Of a stretch of 64,000 nucleotides of DNA, positions 43,108-53,019 are shown in pieces. The notes under the pieces are model-generated. The model searched no databases. It was given only the letters and a program-made list of their open reading frames with translations, and was not told the origin of the DNA. The position numbers and the translations under genes were made by a program. The DNA is from CAYXTW01 sp964452645 (GTDB taxonomy: Bacteria > Zixibacteria > MSB-5A5 > GN15 > PGXB01): assembly GCA_964452645.1 (NCBI GenBank), contig CAYVMO010000002.1:124001-188000 (forward strand), given 5' to 3'. Positions within the stretch are counted from its first letter, which is position 1. The number at the start of each line of letters is the position of its first letter.

Positions 43108-44033
43108 GTTTGGAAATTATCAAAGGGATAGATAATTATTCCGCGGAAAAATCCGGGGTGGTCGCCACTATCGGGACTTTTGACGGTATTCATCTCGGGC
43201 ATCAGTCGATTTTGAAGCAGTTGAGTCTATCGGCTTCACGGAAGAAATTAGGGGCTCTGGCTATCACGTTTGAACCGCATCCGCGGGTTTTGGTGACACC
43301 CGATTCGCCGCCGCCGCTTTTGACCTGCATTAATGAAAAAGCCAGGTTATTATCGGAATATCTTGACGGGACGCTGCTTGTGATTGAGTTTAATAAGCAG
43401 CTTATGAATCTGACGGCGGAGGAATTTACCAAAAATTATCTAATTAACAAACTTAATATTAACAAATTGGTGGTTGGGTACGATCATGCATTCGGCAAGG
43501 ATCGTTCGGGGACGATAAACGATCTGATGGGTCTGAGTCGCAAATATTCATTTGATTTACAGATAGTCGATCCGGTGATAGTAGATGGCCGGCCGATTTC
43601 TTCAACGCGAATCAGGCATGTTATTGCCGAAAATAATCTAAGCCCGGCCGTGGAATTACTGGGGCATCCGTATATAATTGCCGGAAAGGTCAAAAAGGGG
43701 ATCGGGTTGGGGGCGAAAATCGGTTTCCCGACCGCCAATCTGGAGTACAGCCCGCGGAAATTGCTCCCGGAGAACGGCGTTTATTCCTGTGCGGTGGAAT
43801 ATAACGGCCGGAGATATGACGGGATGATGTTCATCGGGAAAAATTATTTTAATCCGGCAGCCGGTAAATCGGTAGAAGTAAATATATTTGACTTTAAAGA
43901 AAATATATACGACGAGGAACTGTTCTGTTATCCGGAAGTGTTTATAAGGAAGGGCCGGAAATTCGGCACTGAAGAGGAATTGCTTAAACAGCTTCGTGAA
44001 GATAAGAAAAGCATATTAATGTTAAAAGAATAG
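43104..44033 (+). CDS. ribF: Bifunctional riboflavin kinase / FAD synthetase
   Basis: A 309-residue enzyme making FMN and FAD. The N-terminal adenylyltransferase domain has GTFDGIHLGHQ (near 24-34), TFEPHPRVL, and the late motif ISSTRIRHVI. The C-terminal kinase domain has GIGLGAKIGFPTANL (key part GFPTANL, near 208) and NGVYSCAVEYNG. Starts at TTG 43104, with the TGA of truB overlapping. The position next to truB and rpsO is conserved in many bacteria. Confidence 0.94.
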   Translation: MSLEIIKGIDNYSAEKSGVVATIGTFDGIHLGHQSILKQLSLSASRKKLGALAITFEPHPRVLVTPDSPPPLLTCINEKARLLSEYLDGTLLVIEFNKQLMNLTAEEFTKNYLINKLNINKLVVGYDHAFGKDRSGTINDLMGLSRKYSFDLQIVDPVIVDGRPISSTRIRHVIAENNLSPAVELLGHPYIIAGKVKKGIGLGAKIGFPTANLEYSPRKLLPENGVYSCAVEYNGRRYDGMMFIGKNYFNPAAGKSVEVNIFDFKENIYDEELFCYPEVFIRKGRKFGTEEELLKQLREDKKSILMLKE

Positions 44034-44047
44034 AGGAGAAAAGAGCC

Positions 44048-44317
44048 ATGTCGGTGGCAAAAGAGAAAAAAGCGGAAATTATCGCCGAGCATCGTATCCA
44101 CGAAAAAGATACCGGCTCGCCGGAGGTGCAGATCGCTATCCTCACCGAGGATATCAATACCTTAACGGAGCACCTGAAAGCACATTTAAAAGATTATCAC
44201 AGCCGTCGCGGCTTGTTGAAAAAAGTCGGACGACGGAGAAGGTTGCTTAATTATTTAATGGATAATGATATCGAGAGCTATCGCCAGTTAATCGACCAGT
44301 TGAATATCAGACGATAG
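44048..44317 (+). CDS. rpsO: 30S ribosomal protein S15
   Basis: An 89-residue ribosomal protein of standard length. The conserved core DTGSPEVQIAILTEDINTLTEHLK (key part TGSPEVQIAILT) and KDYHSRRGLLKKVGRRRRLLNYL (key part HSRRGLL) are present. A good AGAGGAG site precedes the ATG. Paired with pnp 18 bp downstream, the usual rpsO-pnp arrangement, where S15 often regulates its own mRNA; no leader structure was identified here. Confidence 0.97.
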   Translation: MSVAKEKKAEIIAEHRIHEKDTGSPEVQIAILTEDINTLTEHLKAHLKDYHSRRGLLKKVGRRRRLLNYLMDNDIESYRQLIDQLNIRR

Positions 44318-44335
44318 GCCGGGGGAAAGAAAATA

Positions 44336-46438
44336 ATGGTACATAAGATTGAATTAGAATTGGATGGAAAAAAGCTGAGTCTTGAAACCGGGAAGCTGGC
44401 GCTTCAGGCGAATGGTGCGGTTCTGACGAGACTGGGTGATACGATGGTATTATCGGCGGTATGTGCGACGGATAAGCCTCTCGAAGGGCGGGACTTTTTC
44501 CCCCTGACGGTCGACTATCGCGAAAAAACATACGCAGCCGGGAAAATCCCGGGCGGCTTTTTCAAACGTGAGGGGCGACCGAGCGAAAAAGAGATACTTT
44601 CGATGAGGATTACCGATCGCCCGATACGACCTCTTTTTCCCGAAGGATTTAAAAATGAGGTGCAATGCCATAATATAGTACTTTCCTCCGATATGGAAAA
44701 CGATGCCGACATATTAGGCTTGAGCGGGACGGCGGCGGCGCTGATTATTTCGGATATTCCGTTTACGAAGACGATAGCGGGTGTACGCGTGGGACGAGTC
44801 AACGGCCGGTTCGTTATTTTTCCGACGTTTGCCGAGCTGGAGGAATCCGATATTAATCTGACGATGGCCGGTTCGAGCGATTCAATTACGATGGTCGAAG
44901 GCGGCGGAAAAGAGATTTCCGAAGCTGACATGATTGCCGCTTTGGATTTCGGTCATGATAATATCAAAAAGATTGTCGCGAAAATCGATGAATTGAAAGA
45001 AATTGCGGGCAAACCGAAGTTTGAATACAAGCCGGTCGTCGTCGATGAAGCTCTGTCAGCCAGGGTGACCGAAATGGCCAAAGCGCGTATGGAAGAGTGC
45101 AATAATATCGCGGACAAAGATGAACGCCGTAAGAAAAAACGGAATTTGCAGCTGGAAATAGAAGAGGCTCTGGCCGAAGAATTCCCGGAATCGGAAGACA
45201 CCATCGATGGCCTTATACACGATCTTGATGCCGCCATTATGCGCCGGATGATAGTTGAAGAAAACCGGCGGATTGACGGGCGTGGTCCGGATGAAGTGCG
45301 GCCGATTACATGCGAAGTGGGCGTGCTGCCGCGGACTCACGGATCGGCGCTCTTTACGCGCGGTCAAACCCAGGCGCTGGTTACTCTGACGCTGGGCACC
45401 AAGATGGATGAGCAGCGGGTCGATGACCTGGAAGGGGAATCAACCAAGAGCTATATGCTCCATTATAATTTTCCGTCATTTTCGACCGGCGAGGTGCGTC
45501 CGATTCGGGGTGTCAGCCGCCGCGAGGTCGGGCATGGCGCTCTGGCGGAACGTGCGTTGCAGCCGATAATTCCGGTCGAGGACCGGTTCCCATACACCAT
45601 CAGAATCGTCTCCGATATTATGGAGTCGAACGGCTCGTCATCGATGGCGTCGGTATGCGGCGGTTCGCTGGCTATGATGGATGGTGGTGTGCCGACCAAG
45701 GCGGCGGTGGCGGGAGTCGCGATGGGCCTGATAAAAGAAGATGAGGAGGTCATTATCCTGACCGATATTCTGGGCGACGAAGACCATTTCGGAGATATGG
45801 ATTTTAAGGTGACCGGCACGTCCGAAGGCGTTACCGCCTATCAAATGGATATAAAAATATCCGGTATAAATCTGGATATTATGGCTCAGGCCCTGGAAAA
45901 AGCGAAGGCGGCCAGGTTACATATTCTTGACAAAATGAATGCCACGATTGCCAAAAGCCGCAGCGAGCTTTCGGCTTACGCTCCGCGCATTATTACGCTG
46001 AAAATCAAGGTCGAGAAAATCGGTGAGGTTATCGGGCCGGGCGGCAAAACGATTCGTTCCATTGTCGAGGCGACAGGCGCCAAAATCGATATTGATGATG
46101 ACGGTACCGTATTGATTGCATCGGTCGACGGTGAAGCGGGAGAGAAGGCCAAACAGATGGTGGAAGCGATTGTCGAAGAGCCGGAGATTAACAAAGTCTA
46201 TACCGGGACGGTTCGGCGAATAACCAACTTCGGTGCCTTTGTCGAGATTCTGCCCGGTACCGACGGATTGCTGCATATTTCCGAAATCGATCACAGTCAC
46301 GTTCAACGGGTGGAAGATTTTCTGAGGCTCGGCGATAAAGTCGATGTTCAGGTTATTGCTATCGATCCCGAAGGTAAAATCAGGCTATCACGAAAAGCGT
46401 TGCTTAAAAAGAGCGATTCATACGGAACCAAAAAATAA
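44336..46438 (+). CDS. pnp: Polynucleotide phosphorylase
   Basis: A 700-residue 3'-5' exoribonuclease of the degradosome. Two RNase PH domains (about 5-225 and 310-545) flank a helical linker; the second carries GGSLAMMDGGVP and the metal-site segment ILGDEDHFGDMDFK (key part GDEDHFGDMDFK). A KH domain with GPGG in VIGPGGKTIRSIVEATG (key part IGPGGKTIRSI) and an S1 domain (GTVRRITNFGAFVEILPGTDGLLH; key part NFGAFVEI) end the protein. GGGGGAAAG before ATG 44336 is a good ribosome site. Confidence 0.97.
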   Translation: MVHKIELELDGKKLSLETGKLALQANGAVLTRLGDTMVLSAVCATDKPLEGRDFFPLTVDYREKTYAAGKIPGGFFKREGRPSEKEILSMRITDRPIRPLFPEGFKNEVQCHNIVLSSDMENDADILGLSGTAAALIISDIPFTKTIAGVRVGRVNGRFVIFPTFAELEESDINLTMAGSSDSITMVEGGGKEISEADMIAALDFGHDNIKKIVAKIDELKEIAGKPKFEYKPVVVDEALSARVTEMAKARMEECNNIADKDERRKKKRNLQLEIEEALAEEFPESEDTIDGLIHDLDAAIMRRMIVEENRRIDGRGPDEVRPITCEVGVLPRTHGSALFTRGQTQALVTLTLGTKMDEQRVDDLEGESTKSYMLHYNFPSFSTGEVRPIRGVSRREVGHGALAERALQPIIPVEDRFPYTIRIVSDIMESNGSSSMASVCGGSLAMMDGGVPTKAAVAGVAMGLIKEDEEVIILTDILGDEDHFGDMDFKVTGTSEGVTAYQMDIKISGINLDIMAQALEKAKAARLHILDKMNATIAKSRSELSAYAPRIITLKIKVEKIGEVIGPGGKTIRSIVEATGAKIDIDDDGTVLIASVDGEAGEKAKQMVEAIVEEPEINKVYTGTVRRITNFGAFVEILPGTDGLLHISEIDHSHVQRVEDFLRLGDKVDVQVIAIDPEGKIRLSRKALLKKSDSYGTKK

Positions 46439-46457
46439 ATACCGGACGAAAACGGAA

Positions 46458-47747
46458 ATGGCAGCGAATCAGGAAGTAGTATATAATAAAACCGTTCTCG
46501 ACAACGGGCTGCGTATTGTGACGGAGAAGATCCCGGCGGCTCGTTCGATTGCCATCGGGGTCTGGATCGATGTCGGTTCACGGGATGAAAAAGCGGATGA
46601 AAAGGGGATGTCTCATTTTATCGAGCATATGCTCTTTAAGGGGACGAAAACGCGTTCGGCGCTGAAAATCGCCGCTTCTCTTGAATCATTGGGCGGGGCG
46701 CTGAATGCTTTCACCTCACGCGAACAGACCTGCTATCATGCCCTTGTGCTTGATGAACATCTCGAGGAAGCGGTCGATATTCTGGCCGATATTCTGATGA
46801 ATTCGACCATGACTTCGGCCAATATCGAACGTGAAAAACTGGTCGTTATAGAAGAAATACGGGAGATAAACGAAACGCCGTCCGACTATATTCACGAACT
46901 TTTCTCGAATGATTTTTGGCGGAATCAACCAATCGGATGGCCGATCATGGGGACCGAAGAAACGGTTCAATCGTACGACCGCACGCGATTAAAGACCTAT
47001 ATGAAAAGAAACTATCGAACCGGTCACACTGTCGTCGCGGCGGCCGGAAATATCTCGCACCGCAAACTGGTCGGATTAATAAGGGATAAACTCGATTTCC
47101 CCGCCGGTAAAAACGGTGATCGTAAACCGACAATGAAATCGGCCGGAACATCGATGAAGTTTTTCCCGAACAATTCAAATCAGATCCATGTATGTCTCGG
47201 TTTTCCCGGAATCGGCTATAATCATCCTGACCGGATAAAGCTGCTGGTTTTAAATACTTATCTGGGCGGCGGAATGTCGTCGGTGCTATTCCAGAAAATA
47301 CGCGAGGAGCGCGGTCTGGCATATACCGTTTTCACATTCCCCGATTTCTACCGAGATGGCGGCGTTTTCGGCGCCTATCTGGCGACCGATAGAAAACATT
47401 TTCAGAGCGCGGTTGAGATTATCCTGAATGAGTTCAAAAAAATAAAGAAGAAAAAGTTATCGGGATCCAGGCTGGATAAGATAAAAGATCAGTTTAAGGG
47501 CAATATGCTTCTCGGTATGGAATCGACCACCGGCCGGCTGAATCGACTCGGTCGGCAGGAACTTCTTTTGGGAAAATACACGACTTCGAAAGAAACGATT
47601 AAAAAACTGATGAATATCACACCAGCTGACATTCAGGACGTGGCGCAGCAGGTTTTTAATTTCGATGATTTGACCATCACCGCTCTCGGCTCGGTCGGCC
47701 GAAAAGACTTAAAGGATTCCGGCTGGGTCATCGGTCTTTCGAGATAA
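46458..47747 (+). CDS. M16 family zinc peptidase
   Basis: A 429-residue peptidase of the pitrilysin/processing-peptidase group. The inverted zinc motif H-x-x-E-H is HFIEH (near residues 51-55), with the third ligand expected in EREKLVVIEEIRE (near 125-135). The C-terminal domain has GGGMSSVLFQKIREERGLAYTV (key part GGGMSSVLF, REERGLAY), the substrate-binding hallmark. ATG 46458 is chosen; an earlier ATG at 46344 lies in pnp and adds unlike residues. Its place just after pnp is conserved in many bacteria. No signal peptide. Confidence 0.93.
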   Translation: MAANQEVVYNKTVLDNGLRIVTEKIPAARSIAIGVWIDVGSRDEKADEKGMSHFIEHMLFKGTKTRSALKIAASLESLGGALNAFTSREQTCYHALVLDEHLEEAVDILADILMNSTMTSANIEREKLVVIEEIREINETPSDYIHELFSNDFWRNQPIGWPIMGTEETVQSYDRTRLKTYMKRNYRTGHTVVAAAGNISHRKLVGLIRDKLDFPAGKNGDRKPTMKSAGTSMKFFPNNSNQIHVCLGFPGIGYNHPDRIKLLVLNTYLGGGMSSVLFQKIREERGLAYTVFTFPDFYRDGGVFGAYLATDRKHFQSAVEIILNEFKKIKKKKLSGSRLDKIKDQFKGNMLLGMESTTGRLNRLGRQELLLGKYTTSKETIKKLMNITPADIQDVAQQVFNFDDLTITALGSVGRKDLKDSGWVIGLSR

Positions 47748-47762
47748 TATTATCCGGTAGAA

Positions 47763-48536
47763 GTGACTATTCTCGCCTTTCATAACACCGGCAGGTATTT
47801 TTCGCCGGGATTAAATAATTATTCTCCCAGGAGGCTGGAAGCGCTTATAAACGGGCTGATTAATCGCGGATATGAATTTGTTTCGCTTGTCGATTATCTG
47901 AACTCATCGGAAAACAACGGGCGTATTTCGATAACTTTTGATGACGGTTATGATTCTTTCTACGAATTCGCCCGGCCGATTTTATTCGAGAAAAAAATAC
48001 CGGCAGCACTTTTTTTGCCGTTTGGCTATATCGGCAAAAAGGCGGGCTGGGATTATGCAGGCGGAATACGGCGTACTCGCCACCTTTCTCATGAAAAAGT
48101 CAGAAAATTATCGGAAGCCGGTATCGAAATCGGTTCACATGGCTTTTCACATATCGATCTGACTGCATTATCCGACCGGATGCTAAAACTCGAACTGGAA
48201 AGGTCAAAAAAAGGTCTTGAAGATCTGACCGGCAAGGATGTGAAATATATAAGTTATCCGTTCGGACGGTTTAATAAAAATGTGGAAGGTACGGCTGCCG
48301 AGCTTGGTTATGAACGTGGTTTTTCGCTCTCGTTTTTCAGAAAGAGTCGTTTTGGTTTCACGATTCCCCGGTTTGCGGTTTATTCGACCGATACGTTATA
48401 TTCAGTAGGAAAGAAAACAGGTGGCGGATTTTGTAATTATCTCGAGAAAATCAAAGGCGCAATAATGAACGAGTATTCATACGGGACGATATTTTTAAAT
48501 AAATTTCGATCCGCCGATAAACCGGAATACTATTAA
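47763..48536 (+). CDS. Polysaccharide deacetylase family protein
   Basis: A 257-residue NodB-fold deacetylase. The catalytic and metal aspartates are D60-D61 in ITFDDGYDSF, the metal histidines are in GSHGFSH, and the late motif is SYPFGRFN. A loop between the motifs is extended. No signal peptide is evident, as in many cytoplasmic members, so the substrate may be an intracellular sugar or a glycan precursor. GTG start, about 15 bp after the M16 peptidase gene. The specific sugar is unknown. Confidence 0.88.
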   Translation: MTILAFHNTGRYFSPGLNNYSPRRLEALINGLINRGYEFVSLVDYLNSSENNGRISITFDDGYDSFYEFARPILFEKKIPAALFLPFGYIGKKAGWDYAGGIRRTRHLSHEKVRKLSEAGIEIGSHGFSHIDLTALSDRMLKLELERSKKGLEDLTGKDVKYISYPFGRFNKNVEGTAAELGYERGFSLSFFRKSRFGFTIPRFAVYSTDTLYSVGKKTGGGFCNYLEKIKGAIMNEYSYGTIFLNKFRSADKPEYY

Positions 48537-48562
48537 TATATTTGATTCCTGACCGAAAATTC

Positions 48563-48591
48563 TTGATAAACGCTTTAGATTTGCATAAATT
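48563..48591 (+). promoter_or_regulatory. Possible promoter of leuS
   Basis: TTGATA (48563-48568), a 17-bp spacer, TAAATT (48586-48591), about 43 nt before ATG 48635. Confidence 0.5.
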
Positions 48592-48634
48592 CGGTTTTTG
48601 ATTTACCGGATTTTTTAAAGACGCGGTTTTAAAA

Positions 48635-51121
48635 ATGAAAACAAAATATCAGGCCAAATATGATTTCAGGACCATTGAGGAAAAGTGGCAGAAAATCTGG
48701 GATAAAGAGCAGATATACAAAACGCCCGAGTTCCCTGAAAAAGACAAATATTATATGCTGGTGATGTACGCCTATCCGTCGGGTGACATCCACATGGGGC
48801 ATTTTCGCAATTATATCCTGGGTGATGCCACGGCGCGCTATCAGAAGATGAAGGGCAAGGATGTTTTGCATCCGTTCGGCTGGGATGCCTTCGGTCTTCC
48901 GGCGGAACGGGCGGCTATCAGCCACAAGCTTCATCCGGCCGAATGGACATATAAAAATATCGAGGTTTCCCGGGATACGCTGAAAAAAACGGGCGTCTCA
49001 TACGATTGGTCGCGCGAGGTGGCCACCTGCGATCCGGAATATTATAAGTGGACGCAGTGGATATTCGTACAGTTGTTTAAAAAGGGATTGGCATATCAGA
49101 AAACAGGCTGGGTGAACTGGTGCCCGGAAGATAAGACGGTTCTGGCCAATGAGCAGGTTGTCAATGGTCGATGCGAGCGGTGTGAAACGCCGGTCGAGAA
49201 AAAAGAGCTGAAACAATGGTATTTTAAAATAACGGAATATGCCGATCGTTTAATTGACGGTCTGGATTTGCTTGCCGACTGGCCGGAAAATGTCAAGACG
49301 ATGCAAAAAGAATGGATCGGCCGTTCCCATGGCCTTGAAGTCGATTTTATTATCAAAGAAACAGGGGAGAAGCTGCCGATATTCACGACCCGCCCCGATA
49401 CTATTTACGGGGTGACATTTATGGCGATCGCGCCCGAATCGCCCCTGATTGAAAGTCTGAATCTCGAGCGTGAATATAAGAAAAAAGTCGAGGTATATCG
49501 TAAAGAGGTGCTTCTGCGCTCCGAAATCGACCGGGCCTCGACGGTCGGTGAAAAAGACGGTATTTTTACCGGTAAATATGCGATCAATCCGTTTAACGGC
49601 GACGAGATTCAGCTCTGGGTGGCCGATTATGTCCTGGCCGGTTACGGAACGGGCGCCGTGATGGCGGTTCCGGCGCATGACAGCCGTGATTTTCTATTTG
49701 CTAAAAAGTACGATATTCCAATAAAAGTGGTGATTCACCCGGATAAGCAGACGACGCTTGATGTTAAGAGGATGGAAGATGCTTATGTGGATTACGGGGT
49801 GATGGTTAATTCGGATCAATTCAATGGCTGCGAAGGAATTGACGGTATAAAAAAGGTCAGTGAGTATGCCAAGGAGAAAGGGATCGGTCGTCAGAAAGTC
49901 AATTATAAGCTGCGCGACTGGTCGATCTCGCGGCAGCGTTACTGGGGGGCGCCGATTCCGATAATTCACTGTCCGGAATGCGGACCGACGGCGGTTCCTG
50001 AGAATGATCTGCCGGTTTTGCTTCCCAGAGTCGAAGATTACATACCCAAAGGCAGATCGCCGCTGGCGGATGTTCCGGAATACATTAATACGAAATGTCC
50101 GAACTGCGGGGGAGAGGCTGAGCGCGATCCCGATACGATGGATACCTTTGTATGCTCGTCATGGTATTACCTGAGATATATCGATCCCAATAATGATCAG
50201 GTTTTAGCTGACGGCAAAAAATTGGACGAATGGCTGCCGGTCGATAAATATATCGGCGGCATCACCCATGCCACCGGCCATTTGATTTATTTCCGCTTTT
50301 TCCACAAATTTTTGAAGGATCTGGGTGTTGTCAGGGACGAAGAACCGGCGACGATATTATTTAATCACGGATTGGTCATGGACGCCAACGGTGAGGTGAT
50401 GTCGAAATCGAAAGGCAACGTTGTCTCCCCGACCGGCCTGATGAAAGAACGCGGCGTCGATATCACACGTCTGGGGATGTTTTTCACTGCTCCGGCCGAA
50501 AGAGAGGTCCTCTGGTCGAATGAAGTTCTGGTCGGGATAGAGAAATTCATTAAAAATCGATTGTTTCCCATGACGAGTTTTTACCGGAATTCCGGCGCCG
50601 ACTTAAAGTCTTACTTTAACCTCAATGAACTTTCCGGATATGAACAGGATATATATATCAGGCTGAACCAGACTATTAAACGGGTCGGCGACGATATCGA
50701 GAGGCTTCAGATTAACACCGCGATTGCAGCTTTAATGGAATTCAGTCGCGATTTCGACAGTGATAAAATCTCTGATTCGGCTTTAAATGATTACGCTATC
50801 TTAAAGACGATTCAATTAATATCACCGCTGGCGCCGCATCTGGCCGAAGAAATGTGGCAGATGTGCGGCCGGAAATTTTCGGTATTTCAGACTGAATGGC
50901 CGGAATATGATCCGAAAGCGATGAAATTCGATTCGGTAACGATTGCCGTGCAGATTAACGGGAAAAGACGCTCGGAGATATCGATTACGCGGGATTCTTC
51001 GGAGAATGATGTGGTTAGAGCTGCCTTAGAAGATTCAAGGATATTGCCGTATACAGAAGGCAAGGATATAATAAAGAAAATATATATTCCGAACCGGCTG
51101 GTAAATATAGTAGTTAAATAA
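48635..51121 (+). CDS. leuS: Leucyl-tRNA synthetase
   Basis: An 828-residue class I synthetase. The HIGH signature is HMGH within YPSGDIHMGHFRN (near residue 53) and the KMSKS signature is VMSKSKGN (near 588). The CP1 editing domain lies between, with TTRPDTIYGVTF and GTGAVMAVPAHDSRD (key parts TRPDTIYG, VPAHDSRD). Two CxxC zinc-like pairs are present (CPECGP near 449, CPNCGG near 489). It ends with the usual anticodon-binding and C-terminal domains. No Shine-Dalgarno is obvious. Confidence 0.97.
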   Translation: MKTKYQAKYDFRTIEEKWQKIWDKEQIYKTPEFPEKDKYYMLVMYAYPSGDIHMGHFRNYILGDATARYQKMKGKDVLHPFGWDAFGLPAERAAISHKLHPAEWTYKNIEVSRDTLKKTGVSYDWSREVATCDPEYYKWTQWIFVQLFKKGLAYQKTGWVNWCPEDKTVLANEQVVNGRCERCETPVEKKELKQWYFKITEYADRLIDGLDLLADWPENVKTMQKEWIGRSHGLEVDFIIKETGEKLPIFTTRPDTIYGVTFMAIAPESPLIESLNLEREYKKKVEVYRKEVLLRSEIDRASTVGEKDGIFTGKYAINPFNGDEIQLWVADYVLAGYGTGAVMAVPAHDSRDFLFAKKYDIPIKVVIHPDKQTTLDVKRMEDAYVDYGVMVNSDQFNGCEGIDGIKKVSEYAKEKGIGRQKVNYKLRDWSISRQRYWGAPIPIIHCPECGPTAVPENDLPVLLPRVEDYIPKGRSPLADVPEYINTKCPNCGGEAERDPDTMDTFVCSSWYYLRYIDPNNDQVLADGKKLDEWLPVDKYIGGITHATGHLIYFRFFHKFLKDLGVVRDEEPATILFNHGLVMDANGEVMSKSKGNVVSPTGLMKERGVDITRLGMFFTAPAEREVLWSNEVLVGIEKFIKNRLFPMTSFYRNSGADLKSYFNLNELSGYEQDIYIRLNQTIKRVGDDIERLQINTAIAALMEFSRDFDSDKISDSALNDYAILKTIQLISPLAPHLAEEMWQMCGRKFSVFQTEWPEYDPKAMKFDSVTIAVQINGKRRSEISITRDSSENDVVRAALEDSRILPYTEGKDIIKKIYIPNRLVNIVVK

Positions 51122-51206
51122 GAATTGGATTGGCAAAAGAATCAGGATTAAGGGAAATATAAGTTAACATAATATATCTTTTGGGACACGATTATTTTTA
51201 TTCATG

Positions 51207-52181
51207 TCATTTTATCTTTAAATAAATCCCGAATTCAGGAACTGCCCTATTCTCTGCCCGGGATAGATCGCAATCAGGAATCGAGCGTAAGAAATTAATA
51301 TTAATCCGTTTCTCATCAATTGACGCCAAACTGGCTCCAATAGCAGCGCCAATAAGGCTACCAGCTACTATAGGAATGGCGAATGGTAAGGCGTCACTTA
51401 GTTTGGCCTCCTCTTTTTTCTCATTTGATTTGGCTAAGTGATAAATAATACCGATTGAGGCTCACAAAAGGGCCCCAACGCTTAATCCGGCGCCGATTGC
51501 GGTTTTCATATTCGAACGGCAATAATAGACTTCATAAATATTGTCAATCCTGACCACCTTCGGTTCTGAATCGTGGGTATTAAGTCCGATATAAGTCGAA
51601 TCCTTTAGAAATAAACTTCCGGATATTGGTGTTGGAGATTCGGGCGTATAGATTTTCAATCTATCACCGCAATCAAGCGCTTTAATCCAATCCGGCGAGC
51701 TGATCAAACGATCATAGGCAATATAAATCTGTTCATTATCGAAGACCACATTATCACCGACAAACCCGCCAATAAGGGCGCCGAGCCAGCCGCCAATTAC
51801 AACCATACCTATTATTTCCAGATAATTCGTTTTATCATTAAATGCAAGTGGCAGGAAACTAATACCGCCGCCGGCAAGGGAACCGAGTCCAATACCGTTC
51901 ATCACAGACCGCGCGGTAAATATTCGATGAGTTCTTATTCGCGAGATGTCGTTTAGGCCATAATATCTACTACCGATAGTGGCATTACTAATACCGATTG
52001 AATCATTGCCTTTCAGAAACAGCATCCCTTTGATTTCGGATATGGCGGTATCGGTCGGGGCGATGCTAACCTTCTCGCCGATGTAAATAGATTTGGAGCG
52101 TGCAGTATGGCACATGAAAACACTGCCAAGAGCCAAGGCTATAATCGCAAATCGATTTATGTAATTATTATATTTCATCAT
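51207..52181 (-). pseudogene. Exported glycine-zipper protein interrupted by an in-frame TGA
   Basis: The frame starts at ATG 52181 with a signal peptide (IIALALGSVFMCHTARS), runs 239 codons, meets TGA at 51464-51462, then continues open in the same frame for 84 more codons to TGA 51209-51207. The second part is protein-like: ASIGIIYHLAK, a charged stretch, the Gly/Ala helix PIVAGSLIGAAIGASLASI, and a terminal strand. A GGA glycine changed to TGA would restore a glycine zipper (GALL-G-ASIG). The N-terminal part has two similar small beta units (KGMLFLKGNDSIGI and SGSLFLKDSTYIGL) around a membrane-like helix pair. Family unknown. A sequencing error would explain it equally well. Confidence 0.65.
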
Positions 52182-52348
52182 TACATTGAAACTTAAAGCT
52201 CTGGTTTAACTTTGGATGAGATTATTTTGATGCTCTCCCCCCTCTGGAGCGGTCTGGCAATACAATTGATGAAAAAGATCTTTAAATTAGAAAAGCGAAT
52301 AGAGACCTGCAGATTTGACATGTATTTGTTGCCCTTATTCTGTTCATA

Positions 52349-52921
52349 CTAAAATCCGACTTGGACTGTTAAATATATCGACTGGTCGACATTCATAAGG
52401 CCGAAATCGAATATTCTTTTATTCTGATCGAAAACGCTTTGGGGGTCGACCTTTTTATATTCCCCGATACTCGAACCCAGCCCGCCGCTGATTAGCGCCG
52501 CTCCTACAGCGCAGCCCACTATCAATACCATGTTTGTTCCGTCGGATTCGACCGGCTGCTGACCGAAGGGTGTATTTTCGGGATCCTCATTCCCCAAGCC
52601 ATCGATAGCATAGCCGATTAATCCACCGACAAACAGGCCCAGAAACGCGCACAACATGCCGGTGTTCCATGAGGGTACTTCGCGGTAATAGACCTGATCG
52701 ATTTGATCTTTGAAATAAAATCGCGAACCTTCTTTTTTACTGTAGACAGCAATACCGGTCGGTTTTATCTCGCGCACCCGGCCGCGAATTACCGTTGAAT
52801 CGGCTTTAAGTATAATTTTTATTCCATGCTGGAATGATATCGGTTTGTCGGAGGCGAAACCGACAGAAGCCACGATTAACCAAATCGATAATAAAATCGT
52901 GATTTGCCCGGCCTTTTGCAT
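52349..52921 (-). CDS. Exported glycine-rich-helix protein of unknown function
   Basis: A 190-residue protein. From ATG 52921 a signal peptide (ITILLSIWLIVASVGFAS) precedes a small beta unit (RGRVREIKPTGIAVYSKKEGS) and two Gly/Ala-rich helices (MLCAFLGLFVGGLIGYAIDG and IVGCAVGAALISGGLGSSIG). The ending YLTVQVGF has a terminal Phe. The layout (small beta unit, then glycine-zipper helices) matches the broken gene downstream, so the two look like distant paralogues. An upstream ATG at 52945 is possible but precedes the signal peptide poorly. No known family. Confidence 0.65.
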   Translation of the reverse strand: MQKAGQITILLSIWLIVASVGFASDKPISFQHGIKIILKADSTVIRGRVREIKPTGIAVYSKKEGSRFYFKDQIDQVYYREVPSWNTGMLCAFLGLFVGGLIGYAIDGLGNEDPENTPFGQQPVESDGTNMVLIVGCAVGAALISGGLGSSIGEYKKVDPQSVFDQNKRIFDFGLMNVDQSIYLTVQVGF

Positions 52922-52959
52922 CCTCTTCCCTATCAAGATACACAATGAATATCCATATC

Positions 52960-52987
52960 AATATAACGATTGTTCAAAAAATGTCAA
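52960..52987 (-). promoter_or_regulatory. Sigma70-like promoter
   Basis: On the minus strand, TTGACA (52987-52982), a 16-bp spacer, TATATT (52965-52960), the same boxes and spacing as the iscS promoter. The predicted leader is about 32 nt before ATG 52921. Confidence 0.7.
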
Positions 52988-53019
52988 TGATTCACTATAG
53001 TAGATTATGCTGTCGGTAA

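Noticed and set aside
51462..51464. Selenocysteine at the in-frame TGA
   Set aside because: No SECIS-like hairpin was evident directly downstream, and the site lies in a membrane-type glycine zipper, not a redox site.
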